Shown here piece by piece: positions 35,753 to 45,452 of a DNA stretch of 64,000 nt (within the stretch, counting starts at the first letter, position 1; each line of letters opens with the position of its first letter). Origin of the DNA: Proteiniborus sp. MB09-C3 (GTDB taxonomy: Bacteria > Bacillota > Clostridia > Tissierellales > Proteiniboraceae); the NCBI RefSeq assembly GCF_030263895.1, contig NZ_CP127161.1, positions 1,674,001 through 1,738,000 on the forward strand, written 5' to 3'. Both the position numbers and the translations under genes were made by a program. A model generated the notes under the pieces. It was not told the origin of the DNA, made no database searches, and saw only the letters and a list, made by a program, of their open reading frames with translations.

Positions 35753-36683
35753 TTTTACATCATGTGAAGTGAATAAATTCAGAGCCTACGGCGGGGCAAA
35801 CGGGAACAAAATTAATATACTTTATGAAGACAACAGTTATATGCTAAAATTCCCCCCGGCGTACAGCCGCAATAAGGCGATGAGCTATACCAATGGATGC
35901 ATCAGCGAATATATCGCTTGCCATATCTTTGCTTCTCTTGGGTTTAAGACACAGGAAACATTGTTGGGAACCTATACCGATTTGCGAGGAAAAGAAAAGG
36001 TCGTGGTAGCTTGTAAGGATTTCACCGAAGGTGGTAAAAGACTTCTTGAGTTTGCTCACTTAAAGAATACCTGTATCAACAGCGAACAAAATGGGTATGG
36101 CAAAGAACTGTCTTCCATCTTGTAGGCAATTGACGAACAGACACTTCTGCCACAGGATCAGCTTCGGGATTTCTTTTGGGATATGTTCATTGCTGATGCA
36201 CTGCTTGGCAATTTCGACAGGCACAATGGAAATTGGGGTATTCTTGTAGATGAGCAGACTAGGACTGTTGAAATTGCTCCTGTTTATGACTGTGGCTCCT
36301 GCCTCTATCCACAGTTGGCTGCCAATGATATGGATGCTGTTCTGAATAGTGAAGATGAGATTAACAAGCGTGTCTATACTTTTCCGGCCTCATCTATAGA
36401 GGAAAACGGAAAGAAGATATCCTACTTTGACTTCATCTCTTCTCTGAAAAATCTGGATTGCACAGAGGCATTGAAAAGAGTTTCCGCACGGATAGATATG
36501 GAGAAAATCAAGGTACTCATTGACGAAACACCGACACTGCTTCCTGTACAAAAGGAATTTTATATGGTCATGATCTCAGAGCGAAAGGCAAAGATCCTGG
36601 ATTATAGTATGGAGCAGCTCATGAAATTTGACAGGCAGGAATACACGCAAGATGAAGACTTAGGACAGCAGTTTACCGTGTGA
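35745..36683 (+). pseudogene. HipA/CtkA-like kinase toxin with an in-frame TAG
   Basis: 312 codons in one frame with TAG at 36123-36125 (after ELSSIL). Before the stop: YEDNSYMLKFPP (ATP-binding lysine strand) and SEYIACHIFASLGFKTQETL. After it: IDEQTLLPQDQLRDFFWDMF, ADALLGNFDRHNGNWGIL (catalytic loop, D-R-H-N-G-N) and IAPVYDCGSCLYP (metal-binding D). All kinase motifs survive, so a single C-to-T change (CAG to TAG) would explain the break and it looks recent. Loss of the toxin alone, with the antitoxin intact, is a stable state. Confidence 0.78.
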
Positions 36684-36738
36684 TTGAGGTGTAATTGCAG
36701 AAATAAATGTTATGAATTATCACTGATTGCTTTTAATG

Positions 36739-36778
36739 AAGTTATCTTGGTGTGTAGGAATGCACGCCAAGATAACTT
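36739..36778 (+). terminator. Stem-loop after the HipBA-like pair
   Basis: GTTATCTTGGTGTG (36741-36754) pairs with CACGCCAAGATAAC (36763-36776) around a TAGGAATG loop; flanking AA/TT extend the stem. It ends in TTTG, so it is an imperfect terminator. Confidence 0.6.
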
Positions 36779-37657
36779 TGAGCAGTTGGTTTTGTTATAA
36801 TAGAAGATATAAGATATGAATTTTCTCTAATCAATAAAAAGAAATTATTTTTAAAATTTGTGCCATATATTTTTATTTACTACACTTTTAACAAATTGGG
36901 AGAAATGTATAGGTGGTTGTAATCAGATAATTTCTTTATTACTATTTATCAGATATTGCTTTACATAGGACAATTATTCAAACCGCCCTTTCCAAGTTTT
37001 TATTATAAAGGTATAGATTTTGGAATAGCAGGGGTATTTGGAATATACTCAGTAGTTTATTCCAAATCTTAACGAAAACTGAAAGGTTAATGATGAATGG
37101 AAGGGAAATACGAGATGGGAAAGGGAAAATTATTTATTAAAGAGATAAAATAGGAAAGATAATATACGAGCCATATAGAATCAAAGTATTAAATGCTATT
37201 AACTTTAAAAAGTCTATGCATTATAACTCTTTTGGGTAAAGGCAGAAAAACTATATTACACAGCCCTAATAGGATATATTTTCTATAAAGCTCCAAAGGA
37301 AGAACAAGAGCGGTATATTGAATTGGCTGATGGAGGGTTATCGGCTGATGCTGGAAACGAGGATGGATGTGTTGTAGTGTGAGGCAAATCCGCATGGGGA
37401 CGATATCGGCGAGAAATTTCCGCTGGATTAAGATTTGTGGAGCTGACCAGATTTATATATCATATGTGTCATGTTCGTGGAAAAATATGTACCTGCATCA
37501 GGTCGTCCTGCGCGAGTATATGATACATGGTTTGGTGCGACTCCGCATTTTTCTTCGCTGCCAGTGAAAGGGGCTGGATAGTGGCGATAATGAAGGGGTA
37601 TGGCGGTTTGAGGGTGAGTTGTGTTATGCTTATTAGGAACGACACCTGACTGTAAAC
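36779..37657. other. Gene-poor stretch with one half of a direct repeat
   Basis: No supported gene. Bases 37370-37600 are GC-richer than their surroundings and may be an unrecognised remnant. At 37514-37544 the sequence TATATGATACATGGTTTGG followed by TGCGACTCC recurs nearly unchanged at 38253-38284, beyond the GNAT gene. Confidence 0.4.
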
Positions 37658-38098
37658 TTAATATTTTGGTATGTATAAACGCATAAAAAGATAACCGTCC
37701 TCCATATCGTCTGTCATTTCAAAGCCTACGCTACTCCATAACCTTTGTGCAGCTATATTTTCCGGCTCAACTGGTAAAGAAATTTTACTTGCGTTGCATT
37801 CTTTACACAAATATTCAACACAAAGCCTAGCTGCTGCCACTCCATAGCCTCTTTTCTGAAAACGGCTATCTATCATGAAATTTATGATTTGATGGTTTTC
37901 TTCGCCAATATACATTAAAACATAGCCCACCATCACATCATCGGCATAAATTGCAAAGGGGCGAGAATCATCATAAAATACCCACGCCTCGGCTAAAGAC
38001 CACGCAACAGGGTCTACAAAGTCTGCATTGGCAACAGATGCGCTCAAATTCAAACACTCTTCATAATTATCTTCGTTAATCGTTCTTAATTCCACCAA
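37658..38098 (-). CDS. GNAT-family acetyltransferase (spermidine-acetyltransferase-like)
   Basis: 146 residues: VELRTINEDNYEECLNLSAS, a central strand YADDVMVGYVLMYIGEENHQ, the acetyl-CoA loop SRFQKRGYGVAAARLCVEYL and the C-terminal ENIAAQRLWSSVGFEMTDDM. The pattern resembles polyamine acetyltransferases (PaiA/BltD/SpeG type), including an aromatic/acidic N-terminal region, but the substrate is a guess. AAGGAGAATT precedes the ATG on the minus strand. The gene is flanked by direct repeats about 740 bases apart. Confidence 0.83.
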   Translation of the reverse strand: MVELRTINEDNYEECLNLSASVANADFVDPVAWSLAEAWVFYDDSRPFAIYADDVMVGYVLMYIGEENHQIINFMIDSRFQKRGYGVAAARLCVEYLCKECNASKISLPVEPENIAAQRLWSSVGFEMTDDMEDGYLFMRLYIPKY

Positions 38099-38198
38099 AA
38101 GAATTCTCCTTTCTTAAACATAGCTCACAAACAGTATAGCAAAATCCGATGCGAATTGCTATGTCTTTTTATTTGCGGAGCCGATCAGGTTTATTTAT

Positions 38199-38284
38199 CA
38201 TAAGTATAATATATCCGCGCTGGATTATCCTACGCGGGTACATTATACTTATGAGAGATATGATACATGGTTTGGAGCGGCTTC
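38199..38284. repeat. 21-bp-arm palindrome with adjacent direct-repeat copy
   Basis: CATAAGTATAATATATCCGCG (one arm, 38199-38219) faces its near complement at 38233-38253 (18 of 21 paired) around a 13-base loop. It is followed at once by GATATGATACATGGTTTGG and AGCGGCTTC (to 38284), the second copy of the direct repeat first seen at 37514. There is no T-run. A recombination or excision role is possible. Confidence 0.6.
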
Positions 38285-38343
38285 AATAAAAAGAAGGTAT
38301 ATAGATTATGTTAAGAATCAAATGTGCTAAGACTCCAAAGGAT

Positions 38344-38611
38344 TGTTAAACCTAAGTATCCAAGGAAAATAGTTCAAAATAGAGACATTACAAACTCTAA
38401 TTGCCTTTGGGAAGTAGATATTAAATATGATTACATCCATGGTAAAGATAGATTTTTTTTATATAGCCTCTTCTCTAGATGTATATGATAGAAACATAGT
38501 AGAATATCATTTAAAACCCCAAATAAAAATGCCCGTATAGAATCTTTCCATAGATTACTAGAGGATAAATATTTATGTATAATAAAAGAAGCGAGAAACA
38601 TTAAAATATAG
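38344..38611 (+). pseudogene. IS3-family OrfB remnant with internal deletion
   Basis: The frame reads KYPRKIVQNRDITNSNCLWE, VDIKYDYIHGKDRFFYIASS and LDVYDRNIVEYHLK (first catalytic Asp in VDIKY). It then jumps to NKNARIESFHRLLEDKY, the C-terminal Glu region of IS3 OrfB. About 60-70 residues with the second Asp are missing, and the ends of the element are not visible. It differs from the intact IS3 element at 11559-12771. Confidence 0.7.
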
Positions 38612-38636
38612 ATAATCTAAGAAAAAGAAAGTATTC

Positions 38637-39225
38637 GTGAGCTTTTGTCCAACATTAATGGGTCAATCCGCAACAATTGATAGGAAAATCAAAAATTATG
38701 AGTTAAAACTTCGAGAAGTAGATTTGAATAAATCTCGCCTAGGAAATGAACTGTACGATAAAATCGTACAGTTGAAAATGGCAGCAGCAGATGGTAAAAA
38801 AAGAATGATGGATGTTGCTGATACAGAAGAACTTTTGCGAATCATACAATCAATTCCATCCCCGAAAGCAGGGCCTTTTAAAATGTGGCTTGCTAGGGTG
38901 GGCAGTGAAAGAATTGATGAGACTATTGATCCTGAACTTACCATTGACAGAGCACTGGAAACACATCTTAAAAAAGGATATTCACGTGAATAGATAAATC
39001 AAAGATTACAAGCCATTCAAGTACGTAAAGAATTAACTGATGAATGGAATAATCGAGGTGTAAAATAAGGAATTGAATATGCAATACTTACTGATGAAAT
39101 TACAAAAGCATGGATAGGATTAAGTACAGGACAATATAAGAATCTTAAAGGATTAAAAAAGGGAGAACTTAAGAGATAATATATCTACATTGGAGCTTGT
39201 ACTAAATATGCTAGCTTGGCATGGT
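38637..39225 (+). pseudogene. Bro/KilA-type phage antirepressor-like gene, decayed
   Basis: RMMDVADTEELLRIIQSIPS, KAGPFKMWLARVGSERIDET, DPELTIDRALETHLKKGYS, then past a TAG at 38991: INQRLQAIQVRKELTDEWNN, RGVK, a TAA, and GIEYAILTDEITKAWIGLST, QYKNLKGLKKGELKR. The order matches the C-terminal domain of Bro-family phage proteins (WLA.VG.ERI, LTDEW, YK.LKGLK). A frameshift near 39177 gives DNISTLELVLNMLA in the next frame, also family-like. At least three disabling changes; the N-terminal Bro-N part is gone. Prophage origin. Confidence 0.7.
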
Positions 39226-40264
39226 TTGGGTGAATGGCGTGAAAGTATATCCTACCAGTACTACAGTCTATTCAGTCATAGTACAAAATGATGGAAACGG
39301 AACGGGAGAGGGGAAGTAGTATTAGACCTTCAATCAGTAAAAAATGCAACAGCGGTTAAGATACCAAGTGTTCCATTGAAAAAGCAGATTCTGATATAGC
39401 AATAAAATTACCGGAAGGCACAGCTACTATAGATAATAAAGCCTTAGTATCTATTTTAGATAAGTCTGCAGGAACTGCTGATATGAAGCTTGAATTAAAG
39501 CAAATATTAACAAAGAACCTTTCGTCAGCTCAAAAATAATCCGTTAAAAAAGAGATTTGGTATTTGATATTAATATCTTAATGGGTACTAAAAACATCAC
39601 TGAATTTGATGGGGAATTAACCATAGACGTACCATATAAGGGAGAATTACCAGTAACAGTATGGTATCTAAATGATAAAGGAGAACTGCAAAAACTAGAA
39701 TCACGCTATAAAAATGGAGTAGTAAGCTTTGTCTTAAATCATCTTTCACTTTATGTAATAGGAGGAGATGAAGCTAAGGAAGAAACTGAAACAGAAGTTA
39801 AATGGGTTAATCCTTTTGTAGATGTAAATGAAGATAGCTGGTTCTATGAAGCAGTAAAATATGTATATGAAAAGGACTTAATGAAAGGAACAAATGCCAA
39901 CACATTTAATCCTAATGGAGTCACTACAAGAGGAATGATTGTAACAATCCTTCACAGATTAGAAGGCTTACCATCAACAAAAACCAATAGTTTTAGTGAT
40001 GTTAAAACGGATAAATATTATGCAAATGCAGTAGCTTGGGCATCAGAGAGCAAAATTGTAAATGGTTATGGAAATGACAAATTTGGTTCAGAAGATCCAA
40101 TCACCCGTGAACAATTAGCAGTAATCCTAATGAACTATGCTAAGTACAAGGGATATGATGTAACGGCTAAGGATAATCTATCCAAGTATGAAGATGTAAA
40201 GGATGTTTCAAATTGGGAACTAGCTGCTATTCTAAATCGTTTTGTGGAAAGAATCGTAAAGTAA
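39226..40264 (+). pseudogene. S-layer homology (SLH) surface protein, decayed
   Basis: The C-terminal frame (from 39557) has a beta-rich segment (FDGELTIDVPYKGELPVTVW, LNHLSLYVIGG) and two full SLH domains: NPFVDVNEDSWFYEAVKYVY ... TTRGMIVTILHRLEG, and SFSDVKTDKYYANAVAWASE ... ITREQLAVILMNYAK. A third SLH (YEDVKDVSNWE) jumps straight to LAAILNRFVERIVK, so its middle is deleted. Upstream 39226-39556 carries further frag­ments of the same protein (SDIAIKLPEGTATIDNKALV) in other frames with stops. SLH domains anchor exported proteins to cell-wall polymers. The signal peptide is lost. Confidence 0.75.
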
Positions 40265-40429
40265 TAGAAGTAAAGACTATTTGCACAAGGAATACGCTCT
40301 GATATGAATAAGAGTTATTTTTATTGAGGAATAATTAACGAATATTCAATTGTTAGATATAATGATTCTTGATATGATTAAAGTAGCAAAGGCCATTGCT
40401 TATTGAAACAGAATCAGGAGGTTATTTAC

Positions 40430-41485
40430 ATGCAGATAGGTGAAGTAATACGAGAATACAGAAAAAGAAAAAACATGACTCAGGAGGAAATGGCAAATCG
40501 CCTTGGAGTAACAGCTCCAGCAGTCAATAAGTGGGAAAATGGAAATTCACAGCCCGATATTATGTTATTGGTTCCTATTGCCAGATTGCTCAACATTACT
40601 CTTGATACTCTATTGTCCTTTCAAGAAGAACTTACAGCAGAAGATATAAACAGCATTGTTTATGAAATTGACGCCAAATTAAAAGACGAAACCTATGAAG
40701 ATGCGTTTCAATGGGCAAAAGGGAAAATCGAGCAATACCCTAATTGTGAACAGTTGATTTGGCAAATGGCACTGATTTTAGATGCATGGCGTTTAGCAAA
40801 AGATATTCCGGATTCAGAGAAATATGAAGATTATATCAATGATTGTTATGTACGTGCTTTGGGAAGCGAGGATGAGAATATTAGGAATAGAGCAGCTGAT
40901 TCTTTATTTGGATTTTATTCAAGAAAGGAACAGTACGAGAAAGCAGAGGAGTATCTGAATTATTTTTCTAGCCAGAATCCAGAGAGAAAGAGAAAACAAG
41001 CATTTATTTATAGCAAGACAAATCAGGTGAATGAGGCCTATAAGGCATACGAGGAATTATTGTTTTCAGGCTATCAAATGATGAATATGGTATTTCAAAG
41101 TATATATACATTAGCTATGCAGGATAAAGATAGGGAAAAAGCTTATATACTTGTTGAGAAGCAAAGAGAATTAGTGAATATTTTTGAAATGGGCGAATAC
41201 CATGAGGCATCGTGTAGACTTGATTTGGCAACAGCAGAGAAAGATGTGGAAGCAACTATAGAAACGATGGAGGGAATGCTTGCAAGTGCTGATAAGATAT
41301 GTGATTTTACGAAGGCGAATCTATATGAACATATGGAATTTAAAAAACCAGAAGAAAAATTCATTACAGAGCTTCATAATAGCTTGCTGACTTGTTTTAG
41401 AGATGAGGAAGCATATAGCTATATGAAAAAAAGCAGACGTTGGCAGGAGTTGGTAAGCAGTAATTCAAATTTGTTGAAAGACTAA
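40430..41485 (+). CDS. XRE-family regulator with TPR-like helical domain
   Basis: 351 residues from ATG 40430 after CAGGAGG. The HTH is at 1-60: IGEVIREYRKRKNMTQEEMA, LGVTAPAVNKWENGNSQPD. The rest is an array of helical pairs (QEELTAEDINSIVYEIDAKL, EQYEKAEEYLNYFSSQNPER, VNEAYKAYEELLFSGYQ) with TPR-like spacing, typical of Rgg/PlcR-like or general XRE-TPR regulators that sense peptides or proteins. No neighbouring peptide gene or operon is apparent: an SLH remnant lies upstream and repeat R6 downstream. Intact. Confidence 0.82.
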   Translation: MQIGEVIREYRKRKNMTQEEMANRLGVTAPAVNKWENGNSQPDIMLLVPIARLLNITLDTLLSFQEELTAEDINSIVYEIDAKLKDETYEDAFQWAKGKIEQYPNCEQLIWQMALILDAWRLAKDIPDSEKYEDYINDCYVRALGSEDENIRNRAADSLFGFYSRKEQYEKAEEYLNYFSSQNPERKRKQAFIYSKTNQVNEAYKAYEELLFSGYQMMNMVFQSIYTLAMQDKDREKAYILVEKQRELVNIFEMGEYHEASCRLDLATAEKDVEATIETMEGMLASADKICDFTKANLYEHMEFKKPEEKFITELHNSLLTCFRDEEAYSYMKKSRRWQELVSSNSNLLKD

Positions 41486-41599
41486 CTTAGTGATAACTTT
41501 TAGTAATATGTGTGTTTAATTGCATAACAATCATAACTATTTTAGTGAATAGTGTCGAAGGCTACTATCATGGCGAAAAATCTTTCTACAGACTGAGAT

Positions 41600-41847
41600 T
41601 CCAAAAATATACTCTCCCGCCAAGGAAATGCCAGAGGTGGACAACATCTTTTTTGTATCCTCAGGGCACATTGAGAGTATAATTCTGATAATGAACTGTG
41701 GTTCGGAGGGCAAAAAATAGGGATTGACCACAACATGTATCGGTTCGAGGACGAAGTTCAAGTCAAAAATCGGAGAAAAAATACCGTTTTTTGACCATCA
41801 AAAATAGGCTAAAATATAGAAGACATAGGATGATTTAGGTGATGACA
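41600..41847 (+). repeat. Dispersed intergenic repeat, copy R6 (full length)
   Basis: Full copy: AAAAATATACTCTCCCGCC, AAGGAAATGCCAG, ACAACATCTTTTTTGTATCC, TCAGGGCAC, CTGATAATGAACTGTGGTTC, GGAGGGCAAAAAATAG, GACCACAACATG, TTCGAGGACGAAGTTCAAG and the end AATAGGCTAAAATATAGAAG ACATAGG. Stem 1: TGTGGT/ACCACA. Stem 2: GTCAAAAATCGG/CCGTTTTTTGAC. Orientation +. Confidence 0.85.
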
Positions 41848-42041
41848 GAATGAAATTGGGAAAAGTAGAGTTTAAAAGATGAGATTATTAGTTGAGATAT
41901 TGGTAGATGAATTATATACTATTGATGTTAGTATAATATATACATATGCCCTATGTGTGATTAATGTGACGTTAATAAAATCTAAATATATGAGAATTAC
42001 TTTTATTTCCCATTGATTTAATAATGAGAGGAGATGAATAC

Positions 42042-42560
42042 TTGAGAAAAAAATTATTAAACCGATTTTCATATTTATATACTGGCGAGCTAATGTCAGT
42101 AGTAGGGTTTATTGCTTTGAATTTTTTACTTAAAAGAGTCTATCCTCAATTACGGTTGTATTCGCTAACTTCTTTTTGGATTTCATTTTTTCTTTTAGAA
42201 TTTCTATTAGTTCAGGGGAGTATCTACTGGTATGCAAAATGGAAGAGATTAAAGATAGAGAATACAACAATAACTTCTATCAAAATTATAAATAAGTATA
42301 AAAATTTAAAAAAGTTGAATATCGTTCTGATAATTTTCTTGATTTTTATTTTTGTTTTTGATTTTTTCAAATGGTATCCATCAGTACCTTTACGCAGTTT
42401 AGGCATTGCAGGCTTTATTTATATATTTGCAGTACTTGAATATATTAACTATTTTCATCTTCAACTTTCGTATGACAATCTTTCTGATATTAAGTATTTA
42501 TTAAGAGCAAAAAGATTAAAAAAATCATGTCTGAGCAAAGATTTTGACAGTATAGTTTAA
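42042..42560 (+). CDS. Four-helix membrane protein (general-stress-protein-like)
   Basis: About 172 residues from TTG 42042, which has AGAGGAG 8 bases upstream (the in-frame ATG at 42024 precedes that site). Sequence: LNRFSYLYTGELMSVVGFIA, VYPQLRLYSLTSFWISFFLL, EFLLVQGSIYWYAKWKRLK, IVLIIFLIFIFVFDFFKWYP, IAGFIYIFAVLEYINYFHLQ. Four predicted transmembrane helices and a basic C-terminus (YLLRAKRLKKS). The same pattern is found in Firmicute proteins loosely annotated as general stress proteins; the function is unknown. It lies alone between repeat R6 and a terminator, a single-gene cassette. Confidence 0.7.
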   Translation: MRKKLLNRFSYLYTGELMSVVGFIALNFLLKRVYPQLRLYSLTSFWISFFLLEFLLVQGSIYWYAKWKRLKIENTTITSIKIINKYKNLKKLNIVLIIFLIFIFVFDFFKWYPSVPLRSLGIAGFIYIFAVLEYINYFHLQLSYDNLSDIKYLLRAKRLKKSCLSKDFDSIV

Positions 42561-42692
42561 ATCTCAATTTGTTAATGAGATTTATAAATATAATCCATAG
42601 TTTTACATAGTGCTTATAATTTACATTTTATTTATCTAACAAATAAGAAACAATCTAAATAATATATATAAAGACTTAGTAATGAAAATTAC

Positions 42693-42735
42693 AAATGCAT
42701 TAGAATATCAATATCTTAATGCATTTATTTTTTAT
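42693..42735 (+). terminator. Rho-independent terminator
   Basis: AAATGCATTA (42693-42702) pairs with TAATGCATTT (42717-42726), with inner ATAT pairing, followed by ATTTTTTATT. It lies 133 bases after the membrane-protein gene. Confidence 0.72.
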
Positions 42736-43409
42736 TCAAATTTTAAATTTAATATAGAAATGCAAAGTAAGTGGAAAGAGTTTATTCGTCGACTTAAACT
42801 GACAGAACTTGAATTCAGTGAAGTTTTGAGGATGATGAATGGTTTTCTTTAATCTGTATGGGATGAAATTATTAATGAAAATGATTCGGTCATACTTTTA
42901 ATTTGTGTACAGGTTTAGAGCTTGAAATCCAACGTGATAGTGGTGAATATAAGTGGATATTCAGAGAAAGTTGCATTTATATTTTGAGCCAGTTGGGATT
43001 GAGTGATATAATCCTAGCTGGCTTTGTTTTATTGATAGTTTATTATAGAGTATAAGAACTGACTATTCAAATATTGTGTTTTATTCTGATAATATAATTG
43101 ATAAGCTTTCTAAGGTATGTATTCCAATTGTGGGCATAACCAAGTAAAAATGAAAATAGATTTATATTGTTAAAGAAATTGACATCAAACTAGTTGGATT
43201 TAAAAACGAAGAAACACCAAATACATAAGCTAACAAGAAGTGATAGAGACATAACCCTTAAACTGTTTGTTCCCAGCCAACATGGGTAATTATTTAATAA
43301 AATGATAACCAGAAATACTAATGCAAGTAAAAGATAACACTGAAGAGAAGATTTGTGATAGTTAATATTACAAAAGCCTTATAAGGTAAAATAGAAGGAG
43401 ATGATTCAG
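42736..43409. other. Intergenic with unidentified fragments
   Basis: At 42761-42849 a frame reads QSKWKEFIRRLKLTELEFSE then VLRMMNGFL and stops. Near 43179 another short frame reads KEIDIKLVGFKNEETPN. Neither is recognised. No RNA or repeat copy was seen. Confidence 0.3.
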
Positions 43410-44519
43410 TTGAAAATTAATAGAATGAAGATAATTATAGCAACCATTGTAGTCTTATTAACTTTTAATTCTTGCAGTTTGGTTCAGAAAGAAAATAATA
43501 CAGAGATTAAAGAGGAAGATAAAAACAATACTATTATTGAAAATGAAAACAACGATACTGATAAACCTTCTATTACGGTAGAAAAAATAGATAAATATGA
43601 GGGAATGGAAATTACTGATTGGTTAGATGAACAGACTGTTATCCTTTCAAAGGAAAACCCTGAACTTGGAAAGATGACTTTACTAGAAAATTTAGGATTC
43701 TACCCTAGAAGTATATATCTATACAATTTAAACACCAAAGAGTACAAAATAGTTAAAGCTCAAAAAGATATGTTTCTTGGCGGGGCTACATTATCACCTG
43801 ATAAAAAGAACCTGTTGTACTATGAATACTCTATAGGAGATATAGCCTATTATCTGATGAGTATGGATTTAGTGGAAGAACAATCAGCTATTAAAGATGA
43901 TGTAATTGGAATTGCTATTTCAGCTCAATGGACTGACAATGAAAATATAATAGGGATTTCATATGCCGGAGGTGCATATTTGTCTGATACAGACAGGAAT
44001 ATCATCCATATTCCAGAACTGCAGGGAGAGCAATTGTATAGTGTAGAAAAATCAGATGATAAAGTATATTATGTCATGACAGACGGTGATTTCTCACAAT
44101 TATATATGTTTAATATGTTAACTAAAGAAAAAAAGAATCTGAAATTAGAAAACACTGTTGGAATCACACTATCCTCTGATGGAAAACTACTGCTAATTAC
44201 TCAATGGACTGGACACTCTAAAAAGCTTCTTATTGCTGATACTGAAGGGAAAATCTTGGAAACCATTGCAGAAGGAAATGAGTTGACTGGTGTTTCATGG
44301 TCTCCTAATCAGCAAATGATAGCATTCCACCTTAAGTCAATTGTTGATGGTGTAGAAGGTAGTGGAATCTATTTATATGATATATCAGCTGGTAAATCTA
44401 TACGAATTGCAGCAAACATTGACAACGCAAAAATTAGTTGGAGCCCTTCAAGTAATAAAATTGCTTTTACTGAATTTCATGAAAGTAATTATAATAGTAG
44501 CATCATTTATTTAAAATGA
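43410..44519 (+). CDS. Lipoprotein with TolB/WD40-like beta-propeller
   Basis: About 369 residues from TTG 43410, 8 bases after GAAGGAG. A type II signal peptide, MKIIIATIVVLLTFNSC, ends in a lipobox-like FNSC, so the protein is probably attached to the outer face of the membrane. A low-complexity acidic linker (ENNTEIKEEDKNNTIIENEN) follows. The folded part has repeated propeller blades: LGGATLSPDKKNLLYYEYS, ISAQWTDNENIIGISYAGG, GITLSSDGKLLLITQWTGHS, GVSWSPNQQMIAFHLKSIVD and AKISWSPSSNKIAFTEFH. The SPD/SWSP motifs are TolB-like. The role is unknown; related proteins sit in clostridial and bacillus envelopes. Stand-alone, ending at a terminator. Confidence 0.8.
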   Translation: MKINRMKIIIATIVVLLTFNSCSLVQKENNTEIKEEDKNNTIIENENNDTDKPSITVEKIDKYEGMEITDWLDEQTVILSKENPELGKMTLLENLGFYPRSIYLYNLNTKEYKIVKAQKDMFLGGATLSPDKKNLLYYEYSIGDIAYYLMSMDLVEEQSAIKDDVIGIAISAQWTDNENIIGISYAGGAYLSDTDRNIIHIPELQGEQLYSVEKSDDKVYYVMTDGDFSQLYMFNMLTKEKKNLKLENTVGITLSSDGKLLLITQWTGHSKKLLIADTEGKILETIAEGNELTGVSWSPNQQMIAFHLKSIVDGVEGSGIYLYDISAGKSIRIAANIDNAKISWSPSSNKIAFTEFHESNYNSSIIYLK

Positions 44520-44666
44520 TGGATATCCACATATAATTAGCTATAGTAAATAAAAAATGATTATGGAGCAAAGGAAGTTCAGCCAGTTGATATGTTTCTT
44601 CATAAGGGTCACGTTTAAGTCGTAGTTAGAATCAAAAAGCAATGAAACTTAGTGATATCAATAGCT

Positions 44667-44706
44667 TAAGCCATTGAATATATAGAGGACATTCAATGGC
44701 TTTTTG
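44667..44706 (+). terminator. Rho-independent terminator
   Basis: AGCCATTGAAT (44669-44679) pairs with ATTCAATGGCT (44691-44701), followed by TTTTTG. It lies downstream of the lipoprotein gene. Confidence 0.85.
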
Positions 44707-45133
44707 TTTATGTGAACATATCTACTTGATTTTTTAATCCGTGGCGATGAACTTCTAAGTCTAACTGAAGCAAGTGACAAAGGTAAATTGTAAGCACTTA
44801 CCAGACTTTAAAGAAGAAATATTGTATGATACCATTATTGTTTTAAAGAGTGTATTTCCAATGTGATGCCTGTGGATATATTCATTCTAATACCATGCTT
44901 AATGTGAATAAGAAAAGGAGGATATATCAGACAGTAAAAACCATATGGAGAGAAAAATGATATATGTAACTGGCACGTGCAGATAGTGAAATAATAGTGA
45001 TTTATTTGGGAAAACCAATGTGATACAATAATTATAAAGATGGTATAAAAGGCTAAATAAAAGTTATATTAATTGATTATGAATTTTTGAATGTGAATAT
45101 AAAATAGATGAACGAAGTTGTTAAAATAAATTT
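44707..45133. other. Intergenic, one zinc-knuckle-like scrap
   Basis: Near 44855-44910 a frame reads FQCDACGYIHSNTMLNVNKK, a possible fragment of a zinc-ribbon protein. No start, no family. The rest is stop-rich. Confidence 0.3.
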
Positions 45134-45369
45134 ATTTACATCAAGGGGATAACATCTACTTTCGATATCATTATTGTAATCTCACCGCATATTAAAACGA
45201 TAATAATGATGACGAAATGTGGTTAGGAGGGCAAAAAGTAGACTTTTACCACAATACGTTGTGGCTTTGGAGCAATTTCGAGGCTCGAAAATAGACAAAA
45301 AGGTGCTGTTTTTGAGCCTCAAAAAACAGTAAAAATATAGATGACATAGGGTATTTGGAGTGATGACAG
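45134..45369 (+). repeat. Dispersed intergenic repeat, copy R7 (near full length)
   Basis: TTACATCAAGGGGATAACATC, GATATCATTATTGTAATCTC, GATGACGAAATGTGGTTAGG, GGGCAAAAAGTAGAC, TACCACAATACGTTGTGGC and the end AAAAATATAGATGACATAGG. Stem 1: TGTGGT/ACCACA. Stem 2: GGCTCGAAAATAG/CTGTTTTTGAGCC, which differs in sequence from R6 but still pairs. Orientation +. Confidence 0.85.
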
Positions 45370-45452
45370 TTTATAAATTCTTTATAAACGCAACAGAAGT
45401 CAAGAAATAAAAGTCTTTATGAAATATAATTTAGACACAAGGAGGTGTGAGA

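Noticed and set aside
37189-37395. Minus-strand gene before the GNAT gene
   Set aside because: No ribosome site and no recognisable pattern; left as gene-free.
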